DNA of 64,000 bases from Bacteroidales bacterium (GCA_017469625.1 JAFUGA010000018.1:186001-250000), one strand, 5' to 3'. Counted from the first letter of the stretch, positions 8,351 through 16,636 are shown. Program-made: numbers and translations. The notes: generated from the sequence alone by a model not told the origin.

Positions 8351-8896
8351 TTATTCTTCACCCAATCCCAATTGTATTAAACAAAAAATAGCATAATTTA
8401 TTATATCGCTATAGTTTGCATCTACTCCTTCACTTACTTTTGTTACACCGTTGTTATCTTCTATCTGTTTCAGACGATTTATTTTCATAAGTATAACATC
8501 TGTCATGGAACTTACCCTCATACTACGCCACGCTTCTCCATAGTCGTGGTTTTTTTTCATCATAAGGTCTTTGGTTTGCAAAGCATATTTATCGTATAGT
8601 TCTTCTGCTTGTTTTGGCGGTATTTCTTCGGTAGAGTCTGTTCCTATCTCGTACTGTATCAGGGCTATTATACCATAATTTACTATAGCAATAAATTCTC
8701 CTACTAAATCCTCTCCTACCATATTCACTCCGCTTTGTTGTATGCTTCTTATACGGTTTGCTTTTATAAATATTTGGTCTGTCAAAGACGGCAAACGCAT
8801 TATACGCCACGAAGTTCCATAATCAGTCATCTTGGCTACAAAAAGATTTCTCGTTTTTTTTATAACATTATCGTACTCTATGCTCGTATTTTTCAT
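8351..8896 (-). CDS. DUF1599 domain protein (two repeats)
   Basis: The 181-residue cytosolic protein contains two copies of the DUF1599 motif: DYGTSWRIMRLPSLTDQIF, then IKANRIRSIQ, in the first half, and DYGEAWRSMRVSSMTDVIL, then MKINRLKQIE, in the second. The family is annotated as a nucleotide-modification-associated domain, but no activity is proved. It heads a leftward operon with the DoxX protein and permease (22-bp gap) and is divergent from folP across 41 bp. Confidence 0.9.
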   Translation of the reverse strand: MKNTSIEYDNVIKKTRNLFVAKMTDYGTSWRIMRLPSLTDQIFIKANRIRSIQQSGVNMVGEDLVGEFIAIVNYGIIALIQYEIGTDSTEEIPPKQAEELYDKYALQTKDLMMKKNHDYGEAWRSMRVSSMTDVILMKINRLKQIEDNNGVTKVSEGVDANYSDIINYAIFCLIQLGLGEE

Positions 8897-8937
8897 AAAT
8901 TTATTATTTTTGCAATGTAATTTAATACTTTTTTACT

Positions 8938-9804
8938 ATGATTTCAAAGTCCAAAGATACACCTTTTTTTAAAAATAGGAGTATAAATATCAAAGGAAAT
9001 TTATTTTCTTTGGAAGAACCCATTGTTATGGGAATACTAAACGTTACTGAAGATTCTTTTTTTGATGGTGGCAAATACTATCAGATAGACAAAGCCATAG
9101 AAAGAGCAGAACAGATTGTAAAAGAGGGAGGTGAGATTATAGATATAGGAGCCTGCTCTACACGTCCGGGAGCCATACTTATAGATAAACAAGAGGAAGC
9201 CTCAAGGCTATTACCCGTTGTAAAAGAAATACGAAAACGTTTTCCGTCCATACCTATCTCTATAGACACGGTTTGGAGTGAAGTTGCTGAAAAAGTTTTT
9301 GATGTAGGAGCAGATATTATCAACGATATATCCGGCGGACAATGGGATACAAATCTTTTCTCTGTTGTTGCAAAAACCAAGATGCCTTATATACTCACCC
9401 ATACCAACACTACACCAGACCGTATGCAAAAAGAGATACATTACGATAATCTTTTCTTAGATATAAGTAAATATTTCGCTCAAAGGATAGAATGTTTAAG
9501 AAACGAAGGAGTAAAAGATATAATTTTGGATTTAGGTTTTGGATTTGGCAAAACAGTAGAGAATAATTACGAACTTTTACGCAGACAAAAAGAATTTGAA
9601 GTTTTTTCTCTGCCTATTCTTACCGGTATCAGCAGAAAAAGTATGATTTATAAACCTTTAAATTTTACTCCTAACGATGCTCTTTATGGAACGACCTTTC
9701 TTCATGCTTTTGCTTTGGATAATGGTGCCGATATTCTCAGAGTGCATGACGTGAAAGTGGCAAAAGAATGTGTAAAATTGTATAAACTTTATAAAAATAT
9801 ATAA
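8938..9804 (+). CDS. folP: Dihydropteroate synthase
   Basis: FolP joins 4-aminobenzoate to dihydropterin diphosphate in folate synthesis and is the target of sulfonamides. The 288-residue TIM-barrel protein shows IVMGILNVTEDSFFDGGKY (pterin loop), GGEIIDIGACSTRPGA, SIDTVWSEVA, INDISGG, and LGFGFGKTVENNYELL, with GISRKSMI near the end. Length and motif order are normal. cdaA starts 5 bp downstream, so the two are cotranscribed, a pairing conserved in Bacteroidetes. Confidence 0.96.
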   Translation: MISKSKDTPFFKNRSINIKGNLFSLEEPIVMGILNVTEDSFFDGGKYYQIDKAIERAEQIVKEGGEIIDIGACSTRPGAILIDKQEEASRLLPVVKEIRKRFPSIPISIDTVWSEVAEKVFDVGADIINDISGGQWDTNLFSVVAKTKMPYILTHTNTTPDRMQKEIHYDNLFLDISKYFAQRIECLRNEGVKDIILDLGFGFGKTVENNYELLRRQKEFEVFSLPILTGISRKSMIYKPLNFTPNDALYGTTFLHAFALDNGADILRVHDVKVAKECVKLYKLYKNI

Positions 9805-9809
9805 TTATT

Positions 9810-10646
9810 ATGTTGTTGTTGAGTATTTTAAAAGAATTGCCGTCTTTCAATATTTTTGATTTAATAGATATTGTTTTAGTAGGCGTTCTGTTGTTTTACG
9901 TAATAAAACTTTTGAAAGGAACAAATGCTATAAGCATTCTAATAGGTTTCCTTGTTCTTTTCATTGCGTGGAAAGTAGTAAGTATGTTGGGAATGAAAAT
10001 ACTCAGCGAAATATTAGGACAATTTATTTCGCTCGGAGTTATGGCCCTCATCATCATATTTCAACCTGAGATAAGGAAGTTTCTTATCCTTATTGGCTCA
10101 AGAAGTTTCACCGAAAAGGGAAAGAAGTTTTTCTTTTGGAAATACTCTACACAAAATTCTTTAACCTTGAATACCAACGCTATAGTACAGGCTTGTTCTC
10201 ACATGTCTTCAACATACACAGGTGCTTTGATAATCTTTTGTAGGGATAATAAATTGGAGAGTGTCATAGCCAGCGGAGAAGTGTTTCAAAGCGAACTTTC
10301 ATCTCAACTTTTGGAGACTATCTTTTTCAAAAACACGCCTTTACATGATGGTGCTGTAATAATAGACAATGGAAAAATACAAGCAGCCAGATGTATCTTG
10401 CCTGTATCTCACGCAAATAATATCCCGCTTTCTATGGGTCTTAGACACCGTTCTGCATTGGGTATTACAGAAAATTCCGATGCTATTGCAGTAGTCGTTT
10501 CCGAACAAACAGGAAAAATTTCTGTGGCTATAGACGGACACATCAAACAAGGAGTAAGCACACAGTATCTACAAGAACTACTTGATAAAGAGTTTAATAA
10601 ATCAACTGTAAAACCACAACCTCAACCCCAAAAATCCGAAGATTAG
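9810..10646 (+). CDS. cdaA: Diadenylate cyclase CdaA (c-di-AMP synthase)
   Basis: This membrane enzyme makes cyclic di-AMP from two ATP, a messenger that controls potassium and osmotic balance. The 278-residue protein has three N-terminal membrane helices (about residues 15-90) and a DAC domain with the catalytic motifs LHDGAVII and GLRHRSALG. The DGA and RHR residues are intact. The Pro/Gln-rich C-terminal tail is short. It is translated just after folP. The 21-bp repeat array begins about 40 bp past the stop. Confidence 0.95.
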   Translation: MLLLSILKELPSFNIFDLIDIVLVGVLLFYVIKLLKGTNAISILIGFLVLFIAWKVVSMLGMKILSEILGQFISLGVMALIIIFQPEIRKFLILIGSRSFTEKGKKFFFWKYSTQNSLTLNTNAIVQACSHMSSTYTGALIIFCRDNKLESVIASGEVFQSELSSQLLETIFFKNTPLHDGAVIIDNGKIQAARCILPVSHANNIPLSMGLRHRSALGITENSDAIAVVVSEQTGKISVAIDGHIKQGVSTQYLQELLDKEFNKSTVKPQPQPQKSED

Positions 10647-10687
10647 AACAAAGTTTCACAAAAATAATTTCTAATATCTATCCCCAC

Positions 10688-11015
10688 ACAACGAAGTTTT
10701 AGAATTCTAAAACAAAGAAAGAATTTTCTAAAACTTCGTTTTACGTTTACAGAACTTTGTTTTAATTTTCTATCTCTTTGTTTTAGAAAATTAAAACAAA
10801 GTTTCGTGAGAGCGAAATCAAGTTTTAGACTAAAAGTGCTTAGAATTGGTGTGAGGAAACTTTGTAAAAATATTAAAAAGTAGAAATTTAGAACAGTTTT
10901 ATATTGTTTCTCTGTTCTAAAACCTTGTTTTAAGTCTAAAAAGTGGTATTTTAGAATAGTATACCTATTCTTTTAGAATACTTAACCGACTTTTAGAACA
11001 GTAAATTTTTGAGTT
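10688..11015. repeat. 21-bp unit array 2 (two modules in opposite orientation)
   Basis: This array fills the gap between convergent cdaA and the DnaB-like gene. Units start at 10688, 10709, 10730, 10751, 10772 and 10793, 21 bp apart. From about 10860 to 11015 the companion TTCTAAAA-rich module follows as the reverse complement of the copies at 23.2 and 32.3 kb, including their 20/22-bp irregular step in mirror order. A perfect 17-bp inverted repeat lies at 10755-10771 and 10785-10801. Confidence 0.85.
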
Positions 11016-11022
11016 GATTTGG

Positions 11023-11856
11023 TTAAAGTAGGATATTATCCATTGATTTAGGATAACCTTCAATATCATACACACAATTATAAAACTGTTCTATATACAT
11101 AGAAAATCTATCATTAGGAGCAGAAAGATTTTTTGCTACTTTGAAGAATATTTTTGGTCTTTCCTCTTCTATACTATAGTATTCAAGTTCAAAAAGAAAC
11201 AGTATTATATCGGCTTGTTTGTCTAATTTTTCATATTTGTTGAGATTTGCAAGACAAGGCACTCTTGGTGAACGTTTCTCTCTGTCTGGTAATAATGCAG
11301 ATATAAATATGCAGATATTCAACTCTTTTGCAAGTTCTCTAAGAGAGTGAAACACACTCTTAGAGGCTTTAAAATCTATGCTTTCATCATCTGTTACTTG
11401 AAGATGGTCAAGAAATACAACCTCAACTCCTTTTTCTTTGACCATTTGTCTTACTTTTGAAGAAAATTCATAAAGATTTAGTTTTGTTTCGTCTATATAC
11501 AAAGGACTATTATTTAGGGTGTTAAATCCTTGTTGGTATTTTATTGTTTCTGTTTTATCTAAGGTATTGTCAAGTATTTTCTTTATATCCAATTCAGTTA
11601 TATTGCTAATAATTTTATCTCTAATAGGTTTATCCATAGAGAAATACGCTGTAGAAATATTTTGATTGACAGATAATTTTTTTGCCAAAGATATACTAAA
11701 TATTGTTTTTCTTTCAGTCCATATTTCTGCCAAAGATATACTAAATATTTTTTTTCTATCAGTCCATCTTTCTGCTAAAACTATTATATTTGCATCATTC
11801 CAATTTTTTACAATGTTATCCACTGTTTTATAACCACTTGATATATTTTTTCTCAT
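11023..11856 (-). CDS. Degenerate DnaB-helicase-like ATPase domain protein
   Basis: The 277-residue protein follows the C-terminal RecA-fold domain of replicative helicase DnaB from end to end: SSGYKTVDNIV, the SMD segment (73-75), YIDETKLNLYEFSSKVRQM, a Walker-B-like FLDHLQ (148-153), LRELAKELNICIFISALL, and DKQADIILFLFELEYY. The P-loop is damaged. Where DnaB has GxxxxGKT there is WTDRKK, and a 15-residue copy of the region follows (residues 28-42 and 43-57). The KxR arginine-finger position reads KNL. There is no N-terminal helicase domain. ATP hydrolysis is unlikely, so it is either decaying or a regulatory paralogue. A good promoter lies at 11904-11935. Confidence 0.75.
   Translation of the reverse strand: MRKNISSGYKTVDNIVKNWNDANIIVLAERWTDRKKIFSISLAEIWTERKTIFSISLAKKLSVNQNISTAYFSMDKPIRDKIISNITELDIKKILDNTLDKTETIKYQQGFNTLNNSPLYIDETKLNLYEFSSKVRQMVKEKGVEVVFLDHLQVTDDESIDFKASKSVFHSLRELAKELNICIFISALLPDREKRSPRVPCLANLNKYEKLDKQADIILFLFELEYYSIEEERPKIFFKVAKNLSAPNDRFSMYIEQFYNCVYDIEGYPKSMDNILL
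11686..11775. repeat. 45-bp tandem duplication of the P-loop region
   Basis: Bases 11686-11730 and 11731-11775 are two direct copies differing at about 3 of 45 positions. They encode AERWTDRKKIFSISL and AEIWTERKTIFSISL. The high identity implies a fairly recent event that keeps the reading frame. Confidence 0.9.
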
Positions 11857-11903
11857 TTTCTATCTTTATTATTTATCTGTTTATACAATTCTAACAAATT
11901 TTG

Positions 11904-11935
11904 CAAAGGTAGTTCATAAATATTATTTTACCAAA
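11904..11935 (-). promoter_or_regulatory. Bacteroidetes-type promoter of the DnaB-like gene
   Basis: On the minus strand TTTG (11935-11932), a 20-bp spacer and TACCTTTG (11911-11904) match the -33/-7 consensus. The start codon is about 48 bp downstream. Confidence 0.65.
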
Positions 11936-12128
11936 TTTTTTATACAGATAACCTACTCTGTAAAATATCTTTTCTAAGTAATATTTTATAAATGTTTAAA
12001 TAAGAATTTCATTTTTTGTGGCTTTATTTCTACGGACTTATTGTAAAATTTACTATTTTTGCACTGTCAGTCAATAGTGTCTGATTTTATTATGTAGCAT
12101 TTTGCTATTGTTGTATTCTAATAAAATT

Positions 12129-12217
12129 CGCCAAAATTTTTCAACAACCAATACAACGAGAAGTAAAAGGCTCACGTTATGCGTGGGTTTTACTTGTTTG
12201 GTTGTGGGTGTTTGGCG
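12129..12217. repeat. 89-bp interrupted inverted repeat upstream of the EcoRI-type methylase
   Basis: Four paired blocks fold this stretch into one long stem: CGCCAAA (12129) with TTTGGCG (12211-12217), CAACCAA (12145-12151) with TTGGTTG (12198-12204), AAGTAAAA (12161-12168) with TTTTACTT (12188-12195), and CACG (12173-12176) with CGTG (12182-12185). It is visibly more GC-rich than its surroundings and ends 90 bp before the methylase start. It may be a structured leader, a terminator insulating the island, or a recombination site. The rest of the 11936-12307 gap is AT-rich with nothing I can name. Confidence 0.6.
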
Positions 12218-12307
12218 ATACCTCTTAGGAGTAAGTAAATCCACGTTCTTTTTTATACACAAGGTTTTACTACTTCAATACAAGGTGCTGCCAAAACAAA
12301 AACGAAA

Positions 12308-13279
12308 ATGGCAGGAAACGAAAATTTGCACCGTGCAAACAAACAAAAAGAAGACGAGTTTTATACTCAATTATCTGATATTGAGAACGAATTAAAACAT
12401 TACAAAGAACACTTTAAGGGAAAGAAAGTGTTGTGTAATTGCGATGACCCTTTTATAAGCAATTTCTTTAAATATTTTGCTCTTAATTTTGAAACATTGC
12501 AGTTAAAGAAATTAACGACTGTTTGTTATAAGAATAAGGAAATCAATCTCTTTTCTCAGAATAATTCAGAACAGGCAATTTATTTGGAATATTTTGGAGA
12601 TAAGAATGGAAATAATGTTCCCGATATAGAAGAAATAGGTATTAAATACCTAAAAGGTGATGGAGATTTTCGTAGCAAAGAATGTATAAATCTTTTGTAT
12701 AATGCTGATATTGTGGTAACCAATCCTCCTTTTTCCCTATTTAGAGAATACGTTGCACAACTTATAGCATACAATAAAAAGTTCCTTATACTTGGCAATC
12801 AAAATGCAATAACTTATAAAGAAATCTTTTCATTGATGAGAGATAATAAAATTTGGCTTGGTTACAAATTTGGAAATATGGAATTTAAAGTACCAGATTA
12901 TTATACACCACGAAAAACAAGATTTTGGATTGATGAAAAAGGAGATAAATGGAGAAGTTTAGGTAATATTTGTTGGTTTACAAATTTGGATATAAGAAAA
13001 AGACACGAAGATATTATCTTGTATAAAAATTATACTCCCGAAGAATATCCAAAATATGATAATTATGATGCTATAAATGTAGATAAAACAGCAGATATTC
13101 CTTGCGATTATTTTGGGGTAATGGGTGTTCCTATTACTTTTATGGATAAATATAATCCAGAACAATTTGAAATACTCGGAGAAATGGCAAGCACAACTGT
13201 AGATGAGTATAATTTTGGTTATCCATATTTAAACAAACAAAGAAAATACGCGAGAATACTAATAAAAAGAAAACAATGA
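12308..13279 (+). CDS. EcoRI-family adenine-specific DNA methyltransferase
   Basis: The 323-residue protein matches the M.EcoRI family, which transfers a methyl group from AdoMet to N6 of adenine. Evidence is the N-terminal HRANKQKEDEFYTQLSDIE, the AdoMet-region VLCNCDDPFISNFFKYF (42-58), and the catalytic NPPF (139-142) followed by SLFREYV. Length agrees with the family. No EcoRI-type endonuclease is adjacent. Instead a 61-aa ORF, a zeta-like kinase and a DUF262-HNH protein follow on the same strand, so it may be the modification part of an unusual defence island. The target sequence cannot be read from the protein. GAATTC is common in this window. Confidence 0.9.
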   Translation: MAGNENLHRANKQKEDEFYTQLSDIENELKHYKEHFKGKKVLCNCDDPFISNFFKYFALNFETLQLKKLTTVCYKNKEINLFSQNNSEQAIYLEYFGDKNGNNVPDIEEIGIKYLKGDGDFRSKECINLLYNADIVVTNPPFSLFREYVAQLIAYNKKFLILGNQNAITYKEIFSLMRDNKIWLGYKFGNMEFKVPDYYTPRKTRFWIDEKGDKWRSLGNICWFTNLDIRKRHEDIILYKNYTPEEYPKYDNYDAINVDKTADIPCDYFGVMGVPITFMDKYNPEQFEILGEMASTTVDEYNFGYPYLNKQRKYARILIKRKQ

Positions 13280-13324
13280 ATTATTTAGAAAAATATTTGT
13301 AACTTTGCAAAAAAAGATAAAAAC

Positions 13325-13510
13325 ATGGAACAAGAAATTTTGAAAATAAATTTGACAGATGAGTTTACAGACGAATTATTAAGTCAGATTATGCATGATG
13401 TCAATACTGAAGTAAAACAAAAAAATGATATAGCAATGAAAGAACATTATGCGAAGTTAAGACAATCTGTTAGTGAAATATCAAATAGTGTTAATTCCAT
13501 TGTACTTTAA
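13325..13510 (+). CDS. Small protein, possible antitoxin of the zeta-like kinase
   Basis: The 61-residue acidic, helical protein starts MEQEILKINLTDEFTDELL and matches no family I know. It is supported by position: it starts 45 bp after the methylase and ends 6 bp before the zeta-like kinase, where small antitoxins of kinase toxins usually lie. Function is inferred from context only. Confidence 0.6.
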   Translation: MEQEILKINLTDEFTDELLSQIMHDVNTEVKQKNDIAMKEHYAKLRQSVSEISNSVNSIVL

Positions 13511-13516
13511 AAATTT

Positions 13517-14125
13517 ATGAAAGAACATAATCCTGTACTTATAGTCATAGCAGGACCAAATGGTTTTGGTAAAACTTCTGTTACTTCCCAATTATTAAAA
13601 CACGAATGGATGGAAGATGCTTTGTATATAAATCCAGATAATGTTGCAAAGGATATGTTTGGAGATTGGAATAATCCAGAATCTGTAATGAAGGCAGTAA
13701 AATATTGTGAAGAATTAAGAGAGAAATGTATAACAGAACATAAAAGTTTAATTTTTGAAACGGTGCTTTCTACAGACGAAAAAGTAGATTTTATAAAAAG
13801 AGCAAAACAAGAAGGGTATTTTATTCGTCTATTTGTTGTTGGAACAGAAAACCCAACAATAAATGCTTCACGAATTGCAAAAAGGGTTATGTTGGGTGGT
13901 CATACAGTACCAATAGAAAAGATTATATCAAGATATTATAAGTCTATATCAAATTGTGCAAATGTTTCAAAATTTGTAGATAGAACTTATGTTTATGACA
14001 ACTCAATAGACAACGAAGAGGCAAGGCTTTTGTTTAGATATGTTGATGGAAAATTATTTAAACAATATACAAAAGATTTGCCATTATGGACTGTTAATAG
14101 TTTTATACAATTGTATGCAAAATGA
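13517..14125 (+). CDS. Zeta-toxin-like P-loop kinase
   Basis: The 202-residue protein has the P-loop GPNGFGKT (13-20), INPDNVAKDM (substrate-side Asp region, 38-47), LIFETVLS (78-85) and NASRIAKRVMLGGHTVP, the pattern of stand-alone zeta-toxin-like kinases. Zeta toxins phosphorylate UDP-N-acetylglucosamine and block wall synthesis, but many relatives of this shorter kind have no proven target. It overlaps the DUF262-HNH gene by 4 bp (ATGA), implying coupled translation, and follows the 61-aa ORF by 6 bp. Confidence 0.82.
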   Translation: MKEHNPVLIVIAGPNGFGKTSVTSQLLKHEWMEDALYINPDNVAKDMFGDWNNPESVMKAVKYCEELREKCITEHKSLIFETVLSTDEKVDFIKRAKQEGYFIRLFVVGTENPTINASRIAKRVMLGGHTVPIEKIISRYYKSISNCANVSKFVDRTYVYDNSIDNEEARLLFRYVDGKLFKQYTKDLPLWTVNSFIQLYAK

Positions 14126-15213
14126 AAATAGAATTACAAGAAATAACGGTTAGGGATTTAGTAAAAGGTTATGTAGATAATGCAGAAGAAGGTGTAAAGG
14201 CTTATGATGGAAAGTTGGATATACGTCCTGCATACCAAAGAGAGTTTATCTACAACGAAAAACAAAGAGATGCTGTAATAACAACGGTTTTAAATGGTTT
14301 CCCTCTTAATGTTATGTACTGGGCTTTAAGAGAAGATAACAAGCAAGTACCATTTGAGATTATTGACGGACAACAAAGAACTTTGAGTATTTGTCAATAC
14401 GTAAATGGAGATTTTTCCTACGATTTTCTTTACTTTAATAATTTACAGGAAGAAGATAAACAAAAAATTCTTTCCTATAAACTTATGGTCTATGTTTGCA
14501 GTGGAACAGATAAAGAGAAATTGAAATGGTTTGAAACTATAAACATAGCGGGCGAAGAACTAACAAAACAAGAACTGAGAAACGCAATATATTCTGGAAA
14601 ATGGGTAACAGATGCAAAAAGACACTTTTCAAAGAATGGTTGTGTTGCATATCAAATAGCGAATAAATATTTGACAGGTTCTTGTCTTAGACAAGATTAT
14701 TTGGAAACGGCTATAAAGTGGATAAATGACGGATATATAGAAGTATATATGGCAAAGCATCAAGATGACCAAAACGCAAATCCTTTGTGGCAATATTTTC
14801 AAAGTGTAATTACTTGGGTTAAGATGACTTTCCCAAAATATAGAAAGGAGATGAAAGGAGTTGCTTGGGGTGAAATCTACAATAAGTATAAGGACAAGCA
14901 GATAGATACAGAAGAGTTAGAGAAACAAGTTAGCACTCTTATGCAAGATAGCGATGTTACTAATAAAAAAGGAATATTTCATTATGTTTTTGATAAAGAA
15001 GAAAAGAATTTAAGCATACGTTCTTTTGATGATAATATGAAAAGAGAAGTTTATGAAAGACAAAAAGGTATTTGCGTTAAGTGTGGAGAACATTTTGAAA
15101 TAGAACAAATGGAAGCAGACCATATCATTCCTTGGAGTGAAGGAGGTAGAACGATAGCAGAAAATTGTCAGATGTTATGTAGAAATTGTAACAGAAAGAA
15201 AAGCAATAAGTAA
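14122..15213 (+). CDS. DUF262 and HNH endonuclease domain protein
   Basis: The 363-residue protein begins with a DUF262 (ParB/Srx-like) domain: IRPAYQREFIYNEKQRDAVI (34-53) and DGQQRTL (82-88), the motif needed for nucleotide-dependent action in GmrS-type restriction proteins. The C-terminus is an HNH nuclease with C318/C321, ADH at 332-334, then C353 and C356 (CVKCG, EADHIIPW, LCRNCN), so a Zn-bound fold with intact catalytic His. Such proteins degrade modified or foreign DNA. Translation is coupled to the kinase by a 4-bp overlap. It is the likely effector nuclease of the island. Its last codons form one arm of a terminator. Confidence 0.9.
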   Translation: MKIELQEITVRDLVKGYVDNAEEGVKAYDGKLDIRPAYQREFIYNEKQRDAVITTVLNGFPLNVMYWALREDNKQVPFEIIDGQQRTLSICQYVNGDFSYDFLYFNNLQEEDKQKILSYKLMVYVCSGTDKEKLKWFETINIAGEELTKQELRNAIYSGKWVTDAKRHFSKNGCVAYQIANKYLTGSCLRQDYLETAIKWINDGYIEVYMAKHQDDQNANPLWQYFQSVITWVKMTFPKYRKEMKGVAWGEIYNKYKDKQIDTEELEKQVSTLMQDSDVTNKKGIFHYVFDKEEKNLSIRSFDDNMKREVYERQKGICVKCGEHFEIEQMEADHIIPWSEGGRTIAENCQMLCRNCNRKKSNK

Positions 15214-15232
15214 TTTATTGCTTTTCTTTTTT
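15197..15232. terminator. Bidirectional terminator built into the ends of two genes
   Basis: AGAAAAGCAATAA (15197-15209) and TTATTGCTTTTCT (15215-15227) form a perfect 13-bp stem with a 5-nt loop, followed by T-runs on the plus strand. It overlaps the last codons of the DUF262-HNH gene (stop 15211-15213) and the last codons of the convergent TlpA-like gene (stop at 15215), closing the island on its right. Confidence 0.85.
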
Positions 15233-16621
15233 CTCTAAACCAAGGGCTGCATCAAGTGTTTTTTCTATTTGTTCGTACATAGGTGTTTTGTTTATAATTC
15301 TTTTGTTCTTGTCTAACACATACATTTCTGGTGTATGGTCTAAAACAAAACCGTATGGTCTTAAAGTTTCTACACTTGTTTGAGTTACTATCCAAGGGTA
15401 AGGGTCGGCTTGCTGTCGTGCTTTTGCTATGGCATAATCTTCTTCAAGGTCTATGGAATAAATCTCAAAATCGTAATATTCTTTGTTTAGTTTGTACAAA
15501 TCTTTTAAAACATCTAAATTCTTTTTACAACTTTCGCAAGTAGTAGAGAAGAAATAAAGAACAGTGTATTTATTTTTTATAGAATAAAGGCTTTGTTCCT
15601 TTCCATTAAAATCTTTCAGCACAATGTTTGGCATAATCTTTCCAGGTAAAAACAAAGAAACTCTTTCTGCGTACATCTTATGTTTTTCTATTTGTGAAGG
15701 ATAAAGGTATTCAGAAGCCCTATTTATATATTTGTTTACCATATACACATAGATTATTTCGTTGTAAGAGAAAGGCATACTTGGCATATTGGTTAAGTAC
15801 CATGCTATAACATAATCCGAATACTCTTTACCTCCTTTTTTGTCTGATATTTGAATAAAATCATCTATAGCCACGCAAACAGAATCTGGTATTGCCTCTG
15901 TCATTTGTGTTACATAGTTGTTGAATTGACTTATAAAATAAGGAGAATACAATAAACGATTATCATTAAATGCAAAATTATCCCAATAATGTTTTCTCAT
16001 ATAATATATATATTCTTCTCTCTTATCAGGTTTTACTTGACCGTTTTCTATAAAGTAAGCAGGCACACTTTGGTTCATACCTTTATATGCTACAGTTATA
16101 AAATTGTTTGGATAGGTTAGGAAGAAATGTTGTTGAAAGTTTTCAAAAGTATCCATTATAGGTTGTAAAGCAGCAAATAAAGAATCTCTTTTATCGGGGT
16201 CTTTTTGTACATTAAGTTTATAATAATACATTGCTTCTTGATACTTTCTATTTTCATATTGGTAAAGCATATATGCATCGTTTTCCATACAATTTTTTAC
16301 AAAAGCCTTTCCTGTAGGATATATTTCTATGGAAAACTTATTGCTTTTGCCTAAAAGAAAAGAGAACATATCCCTTTCTTTTGCGTCTTTTAACATATAC
16401 ATTCCCATAGGATAATCTTTTGCTGAAAAATGAAAAGAATTATCTTTTCTCTTTATAAGTGTGTCGCTTATCTCTGTCTTTGCTCCACAAAAAGAGGTTA
16501 CATAAATAGTATCGTTTTCGTCTTCGTGTATATAAAAATCTACTTCATAATTATTCTGTGCTTGTAATAGAACAGTCGTTACAAACATTAAAACAAAATA
16601 ACTAAATATCTTTTTTCTCAT
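15215..16621 (-). CDS. TlpA-like thioredoxin-fold protein with DUF5106-type N-terminal region
   Basis: The 468-residue protein has a signal peptide (MRKKIFSYFVLMFVTTVLLQAQ), a long N-terminal region of the DUF4369/DUF5106 kind with beta strands followed by helices, and a C-terminal thioredoxin domain (about 325-460) with the redox motif CESCKKNL and a cis-Pro segment HTPEMYVLD. Proteins of this type are periplasmic thiol oxidoreductases in Bacteroidetes. It is a paralogue of its upstream neighbour (15-bp gap) and belongs to the same leftward operon with a binding lipoprotein. Confidence 0.85.
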   Translation of the reverse strand: MRKKIFSYFVLMFVTTVLLQAQNNYEVDFYIHEDENDTIYVTSFCGAKTEISDTLIKRKDNSFHFSAKDYPMGMYMLKDAKERDMFSFLLGKSNKFSIEIYPTGKAFVKNCMENDAYMLYQYENRKYQEAMYYYKLNVQKDPDKRDSLFAALQPIMDTFENFQQHFFLTYPNNFITVAYKGMNQSVPAYFIENGQVKPDKREEYIYYMRKHYWDNFAFNDNRLLYSPYFISQFNNYVTQMTEAIPDSVCVAIDDFIQISDKKGGKEYSDYVIAWYLTNMPSMPFSYNEIIYVYMVNKYINRASEYLYPSQIEKHKMYAERVSLFLPGKIMPNIVLKDFNGKEQSLYSIKNKYTVLYFFSTTCESCKKNLDVLKDLYKLNKEYYDFEIYSIDLEEDYAIAKARQQADPYPWIVTQTSVETLRPYGFVLDHTPEMYVLDKNKRIINKTPMYEQIEKTLDAALGLEKKEKQ

Positions 16622-16636
16622 AATAAATATTTCTTT

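Noticed and set aside
12129..12217. Integron attC site
   Set aside because: The long imperfect stem and a GTTATGC core invite the idea, but the GTTRRRY/RYYYAAC end cores are not at the right places and no integrase or cassette array is visible.
12102..12395. A 97-residue ORF overlapping the EcoRI-type methylase start
   Set aside because: It runs through the inverted repeat and into the methylase in another frame. It looks like a by-product of the hairpin sequence.
12308..13279. Complete EcoRI restriction-modification system recognising GAATTC
   Set aside because: No EcoRI-type endonuclease is adjacent and GAATTC is frequent in the window (for example in the arrays). The target of the methylase is left open.
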